A DNA stretch of 64,000 nucleotides, from positions 185,108 to 249,107 of the forward strand of contig JARGPI010000002.1 of the NCBI GenBank assembly GCA_029213005.1, written 5' to 3'. Position numbers and translations under genes: made by a program. Below are positions 60,258 through 64,000 of this stretch, piece after piece; position 1 is the first letter of the stretch, and each line of letters starts with the position of its first letter. This DNA is from Verrucomicrobiales bacterium. Lineage in GTDB: Bacteria; Verrucomicrobiota; Verrucomicrobiia; Verrucomicrobiales; DEV007. Below the pieces are notes generated by a model, which had not been told where the DNA came from, made no database searches, and saw only the letters and a program-made list of their open reading frames with translations.

Positions 60258-62552
60258 TCACGAGTCGCCGAAGCTGAGCAGTCGGACGCTTTCCTCAAGA
60301 AGCCAATCGGGATGATTGAAGGGCTCAAAACCGATGTCCTGCCAACGAATGCTTCCCTCGGTATCGATCAGAAAGGTTCCGTGCAGCGGCATTGCTTCGA
60401 AATCGTCGTAGGCCCGGTATTTTTTGAAGATCGCCAGCTCGGGGTCCGATAGCATCTCAAAAGGGAAAGGTTCGTCAGCGGTTCCCAGCGTCTCCCGGAG
60501 TCCCTCCACGGAATCGGTGCTGACTGCGAGAATGTTGATTCCGGCAGCGGCGTATTTTTCCTGAACCGGTGCAAATTTATTGAGTTGCTCCATGCAGTGA
60601 ACGCAGCCTTTTCCGAGAAAGAAGATCACCAGGGTTGGTTTCTTTAACCGGTCGGAAAGCTTCACGACACTGCCCTTTGAGTCTGGCAGCGTAAAATCGG
60701 GTGCGGCGGGCGGAGACCAGCGAAAGGGGCCTAGTGAATCGAGATCGGGGCGCTCTCCAAGGTCGGCGGCCATGACTGGAGCCTCCTTCCAATCCGATTT
60801 CGGGTAACCCCATCCCTCGGCCAGAGATGACAGACGCTGGAAGATCGGAATATTTGCATCGGCATGAGCCGCTACTTTTCGGAGTGATTCGAATGCGGTT
60901 TTGGCGTCTTCTGATTTTCCCGCCTGATGCAGTATTTCGACCTGCCGGGCCAATGGTAACACCTGGTTGGTCGCGCTTGAGACGGCTTCACCGGCCAGTT
61001 TCACTGCCTCGTCATTATTTCCGGCGCGCTGATAGAGACTGGCCCGGCGGGCTTTGTCGATCCGGCCTAATTTGGGCAGCAACTGTAGGGCTTTTTTTGC
61101 ATCGGGCGGCGTGGAATTCAAGGCGGCGTAGACACTCAGTTCATTGACGGCAGCTTCCAGCTCCCCGATTTTTTTCGAAAAATTACGTTCCGCGGATTTC
61201 TTTGCGTTCTCGATGTCCTTATCGCTCTTTTTCGCGGAACGCGCTTTTTCCGCGGCGTTGGCCACTGCTTTATCCTGCTTTTCCTGCTCTTCACCAAGTT
61301 GCTTTTCCAGTGATGAGAGATGGGCTTGAGCTCCGGCGGAGTCTCCGGATTCAAATTTCGCGATCCCGATGAATTTGTCATGATCGGTTTGCTTCAGGGA
61401 ATCGTTGTCCGGCTCCAGGTAGTGAGTTCCTGCCAGGTTAAGCAATTTGCCCCACATTTCATATTGGAAAAGGGTGTCGCGAAGGCGTTGCCGCCCGTAT
61501 TTCCAGCTACTTCCATCGGACCGATAGGTGGAGTCGTCTTTGACGTCGCGGAATTTTGCGAGACGGGGCAGCTCGATCATGTTTTTGGAAAGATCGATGG
61601 CGTCGGCGACCCGGCCGATGTAGTTCAGGTTGCGGATACACCACTCGTTATTGTGATCAAAATTGCTGATTTGATCGGGGATCAGCCAGTAGCGAATCAT
61701 GTGTGCGTGGTCAACCCGGGCTGAGGCCTCCTGCTGCCAGGCGCCGTCGGCATATCGTTTGGTGTAGGAATAGATATGTCCCGGCATGTGCCACATGTGA
61801 GCAATTCCCGGAGCGGCGGGACCGCAGGCAGCGGCCGAGTCGATTGCCTTTGACGGACCTTCGCGATCCCAGAGATGGATCCGATAGTGATGAACCGGAT
61901 GGTGCGGGTTTTTCTCAAGCACCTGTTTTGCCAGCAGATCTGCGGTGTAGTGGCTTGCGATGGGAAGTCCGCCGTTTTTATGGTTATCGTAGAGAAAACG
62001 CATCAGGAAAGCTTTCGCCTCGAGTTCGTCAGGGTATTTCGCGACGATTTTCTCGATCGAGCGAAGGTAATCACGGCGCCGCTTCTTTTGGTCTGCTTTG
62101 ACGTCTTTGAAGTAAGCGGTGAGTCCATCGATCCACATTTTCTCCTGTTCGCCGGCATGTTCCCGGCGTTTTGCGGCCTCATCAGCGAAGCCTTTTCCGC
62201 GGGTATTGTTTTTGAAATTGGCGTGAGCCATTCCCCAGTAGGCCATCGCACATTCCGGATCGAGCATCGCGGCCTGACGGAAGCTGCGCTCCGCCTCAAA
62301 GTCCCAGTAACCGTGAAGTTGTCCCAGACCCTGATCGAAAAATTTCTGAGCTTCCTCCGATTTTGTCGAGATCTTCAGATGGACATCGCCCGTTCCCGGA
62401 ATCAGCACCGCAGCCTGTCGCGGGCCGGTATTAAAAATGTGACCGTGATAGGAATGTCCCTCTTTTGGATCCGCAGGCTCTTCTTCGGCAAAGATCGCCG
62501 TTCCGGCTAACAGGGGCCCAAAGAAGGTTATGACCTGGAAAATCGCTTTCAT
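60258..62552 (-). CDS. Exported TPR protein fused to a TlpA/AhpC-type redoxin domain
   Basis: A 764-residue protein with a signal peptide (1-22). Residues about 60-560 are TPR-like helical repeats (FFDQGLGQLHGYWDFEAERSFRQAAMLDPECAMAYWGMAHANF and others) with a His-rich MWHMPGHIYS motif. The C-terminal 150 residues are a thioredoxin/AhpC-TSA domain (DFTLPDSKGSVVKLSDRLKKPTLVIFFLGKGCVHCMEQL) with a CVHC redox centre. This family is known from Planctomycetes/Verrucomicrobia. It probably works in periplasmic thiol chemistry; the target is unknown. It converges on the CPBP gene by 10 bp. Confidence 0.85.
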   Translation of the reverse strand: MKAIFQVITFFGPLLAGTAIFAEEEPADPKEGHSYHGHIFNTGPRQAAVLIPGTGDVHLKISTKSEEAQKFFDQGLGQLHGYWDFEAERSFRQAAMLDPECAMAYWGMAHANFKNNTRGKGFADEAAKRREHAGEQEKMWIDGLTAYFKDVKADQKKRRRDYLRSIEKIVAKYPDELEAKAFLMRFLYDNHKNGGLPIASHYTADLLAKQVLEKNPHHPVHHYRIHLWDREGPSKAIDSAAACGPAAPGIAHMWHMPGHIYSYTKRYADGAWQQEASARVDHAHMIRYWLIPDQISNFDHNNEWCIRNLNYIGRVADAIDLSKNMIELPRLAKFRDVKDDSTYRSDGSSWKYGRQRLRDTLFQYEMWGKLLNLAGTHYLEPDNDSLKQTDHDKFIGIAKFESGDSAGAQAHLSSLEKQLGEEQEKQDKAVANAAEKARSAKKSDKDIENAKKSAERNFSKKIGELEAAVNELSVYAALNSTPPDAKKALQLLPKLGRIDKARRASLYQRAGNNDEAVKLAGEAVSSATNQVLPLARQVEILHQAGKSEDAKTAFESLRKVAAHADANIPIFQRLSSLAEGWGYPKSDWKEAPVMAADLGERPDLDSLGPFRWSPPAAPDFTLPDSKGSVVKLSDRLKKPTLVIFFLGKGCVHCMEQLNKFAPVQEKYAAAGINILAVSTDSVEGLRETLGTADEPFPFEMLSDPELAIFKKYRAYDDFEAMPLHGTFLIDTEGSIRWQDIGFEPFNHPDWLLEESVRLLSFGDS

Positions 62553-62640
62553 AAGTTAATCCGAATCTACCGGATAATTGGCGGTATGAAGAAGTAGATT
62601 CTGGCATCATCGGGGTAAGTCAGACCCTGCGAGTAATTCC

Positions 62641-63627
62641 TTAGGCGTTGCCGGCTCCCTCCCCGAGGCGCTGCATGGCTGCCCGCTCAAGTTCTGATAA
62701 CTCGATTAATAATTCCGAGGCGTGGTCGAGAGGTTTCGATGAGCCGGTTTCAGCGACCTGTGAAAAGAGTGATGATACCTCGGTCCATTTTCCGGCGATA
62801 GTCGCGAATCGTTCGTGGCCTTCTTTTAAATAGTCAAAATCGAGAAGCTGGTAGGCTTCATTCAGGTAGTCCCGATATAGATTCCGGAACAGCGCGCCAC
62901 CGGTGCCCGCATGTTCCATCATCATGGCTGCGTGGGAAAAGTCGCCTTTCAGATTGCTGCTGCTCAAATACCATTTCTTGATTTCGGAGCTCGTTTTCCG
63001 GATCCCTTTGTATCCCAAATTCTGAATCGGCGGGTTGAGAAATTCATCTGCGTTCTTCCGGATCGCCCGGACCACGGCGGATTTGATATCGATAGCCGCT
63101 GGATCAAACGAGACAGTGACGGAGCGATTCCTCGCTGACATGGGTCCTTTTTCACTGCGGGCCTTCGTTAAACTTTCCAGTGAGGTAGTTACCATCGAAC
63201 CCTGGGGACGGGTGTCCACGAGATAGACATTCGTTGAATCATATCCATACATCGTGACATGGTGCCCGGCGAAGTGGATCTTTTGGGTGAAGTAATCGAG
63301 ATGAAAGCAATCGAGTTGCAGGGCGACGGGTCTATCGGAGTTGATGTGCGCTTCAACATTTCGCCATGCCTTTGCTATCGAAGTCGTCTCCTGTTCCTCA
63401 AAGGGAATCCTAAGGTTGTCGCAAATGTTACGGCCTAAGGTTTTGGTTCTCCCTCCGAGAAAGGGGAGCGGCATCGATTTCATTTTCCAGTAGATAAATC
63501 CCAGACCGGAGCCGATCCCGAATAGCATCGGTTCCGATAGTTCGAGGCCCTGATGTTTCAGCAGGTTGCCGATGGCAACGGTCTCGCAATGTTCGCCTTC
63601 AAAAGGCTGAAAGTCTGAAATTATCAT
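62641..63627 (-). CDS. BtrH/DUF4872-type C39-like protein
   Basis: A 328-residue protein. Start taken at ATG 63627 (MIISDFQPFEGEHCETVAIGNLL); ATG 63711 would add 28 residues of doubtful sequence. The N-terminal 130 residues fit the BtrH N-terminal domain (papain/C39-like: Cys in GEHCETVAIGNLL, FGIGSGLGFIYW, then FAGHHVTMYGYDSTNVYLVDT with the His), which in butirosin biosynthesis transfers an aminoacyl group. The C-terminal half is the helical DUF4872-type domain. No biosynthetic neighbours are seen, so it is more likely a general peptidase/acyltransferase-like protein. Confidence 0.7.
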   Translation of the reverse strand: MIISDFQPFEGEHCETVAIGNLLKHQGLELSEPMLFGIGSGLGFIYWKMKSMPLPFLGGRTKTLGRNICDNLRIPFEEQETTSIAKAWRNVEAHINSDRPVALQLDCFHLDYFTQKIHFAGHHVTMYGYDSTNVYLVDTRPQGSMVTTSLESLTKARSEKGPMSARNRSVTVSFDPAAIDIKSAVVRAIRKNADEFLNPPIQNLGYKGIRKTSSEIKKWYLSSSNLKGDFSHAAMMMEHAGTGGALFRNLYRDYLNEAYQLLDFDYLKEGHERFATIAGKWTEVSSLFSQVAETGSSKPLDHASELLIELSELERAAMQRLGEGAGNA

Positions 63628-63747
63628 GTTCGATGCCCCCGTTGCTTTTTTGAGAGCGCAGGATCTAAAAATAGCTTCATTTAACTTTTGCGCCCCCCGT
63701 TGATCCGCCATTGTTCGGGTAATTGCGGGGGATTAGCTTTTCCCGGT

Positions 63748-64000
63748 ATGACCCGTTTGTCTTCACTTTTGGTGGGAATAGTCTGCCTGTTCCTCATGCA
63801 GGATGGGGTTGGAGGTGAAGTGCCGTGGGCTTTCCGCCCCCTGACGGTGACGGAAGAGGTGCCGCCGGTGAAAAATCGCGATTGGCCGGTGAACCGGATC
63901 GATCATTTTATTCTTCATCAAATGGAGAAAAAGGGGCTGGAACCCTCTCCCCGGGCCGATGCCCAAACCCTGGCGCGGCGGCTCAGCTTCGGTCTTGTCG
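63748..64000 (+). CDS. Secreted DUF1549/PSD1-type protein, 3' truncated by the window
   Basis: ATG 63748 opens a frame that runs off the right edge (84 codons visible). A signal peptide (MTRLSSLLVGIVCLFLMQDG) is followed by VPWAFRPLTVTEEVPPVKNRDWPVNRIDHF and ILHQMEKKGLEPSPRADAQTLARRLSFGL. This is the DUF1549 opening (W-x-F-R-P-L, N-x-I-D-x-F-I-L, L-x-R-R-x-x-x-x-L) of planctomycete-type cytochrome/PSD1 proteins, often followed by a DUF1501 gene. It is a second locus of this class in the window. Confidence 0.8.
   Translation, partial: MTRLSSLLVGIVCLFLMQDGVGGEVPWAFRPLTVTEEVPPVKNRDWPVNRIDHFILHQMEKKGLEPSPRADAQTLARRLSFGLV

Overview
The window looks like a chromosome segment of a free-living member of the Planctomycetes-Verrucomicrobia-Chlamydiae group, most likely Verrucomicrobiota. 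This is inferred from gene families, not from a marker gene. The supporting families are the long two-domain form of IspG, a Tat-exported DUF1552 protein paired with a DUF1592/DUF1588 cytochrome-like protein, a second gene of that type (DUF1549) at the right edge, several formylglycine sulfatases, secreted PQQ-like and other beta-propeller proteins, and a Gram-negative envelope (LolA, TolC, type I secretion). No rRNA, tRNA or CRISPR array was seen.

Layout. 1-4.1 kb: a three-gene operon with a membrane pseudokinase-TPR protein and a secreted double-psi-barrel-like protein. 4.1-7.7 kb: an orphan sensor kinase behind Pho-box-like repeats, a very acidic small protein and a MarR regulator that share a region with a palindromic operator. 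7.7-18.8 kb: a sulfatase, a secreted SNase-HhH protein, a membrane protein, an IlvD/Edd sugar-acid dehydratase, beta-propeller proteins, a carbohydrate-binding-like protein and an ABC-2-like permease. 18.9-23.2 kb: a probable lipid-modification locus. It has a small membrane protein translationally coupled to a Tes/MJ0619-like radical SAM enzyme, then a TetR regulator with its own palindrome, a FabF-like condensing enzyme and an Lgt-family protein. 23.2-31.9 kb: a SLOG/TIR-like protein, small membrane proteins, RseP, long-form IspG, a LOG-family fusion and a secreted PPPDE-type protein. 31.9-36.5 kb: LolA and the DUF1552/DUF1592 pair.

36.5-49.4 kb holds a nested inverted-repeat (MITE-like) element and then a complete type I secretion system. 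A TolC-like outer-membrane protein with a cysteine-rich tail is divergent from a 2,334-residue repeat protein, which is followed by its ABC exporter and membrane-fusion protein. 49.5-55 kb is a two-sulfatase operon. Its second gene is split by a 2,488-bp IS1595-type transposon with 8-bp target duplications, imperfect terminal inverted repeats and three or four passenger genes. 55-64 kb is mostly housekeeping: class II aldolase, a NodB deacetylase lipoprotein, MTA phosphorylase, EF-P, a CPBP protease, a TPR-thioredoxin protein, a BtrH/DUF4872-like protein and the start of a DUF1549 gene.

A short repeat built from TGTACAGGGTACA and its complement, always with a 9-nt spacer, occurs at three separate intergenic sites (13.76, 27.14 and 36.53 kb). 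The strongest candidates for undescribed biology are the radical SAM/TetR/FabF/Lgt-like cluster, the T1SS with its cysteine- and acid-rich giant substrate, and the passenger-carrying IS1595 element.
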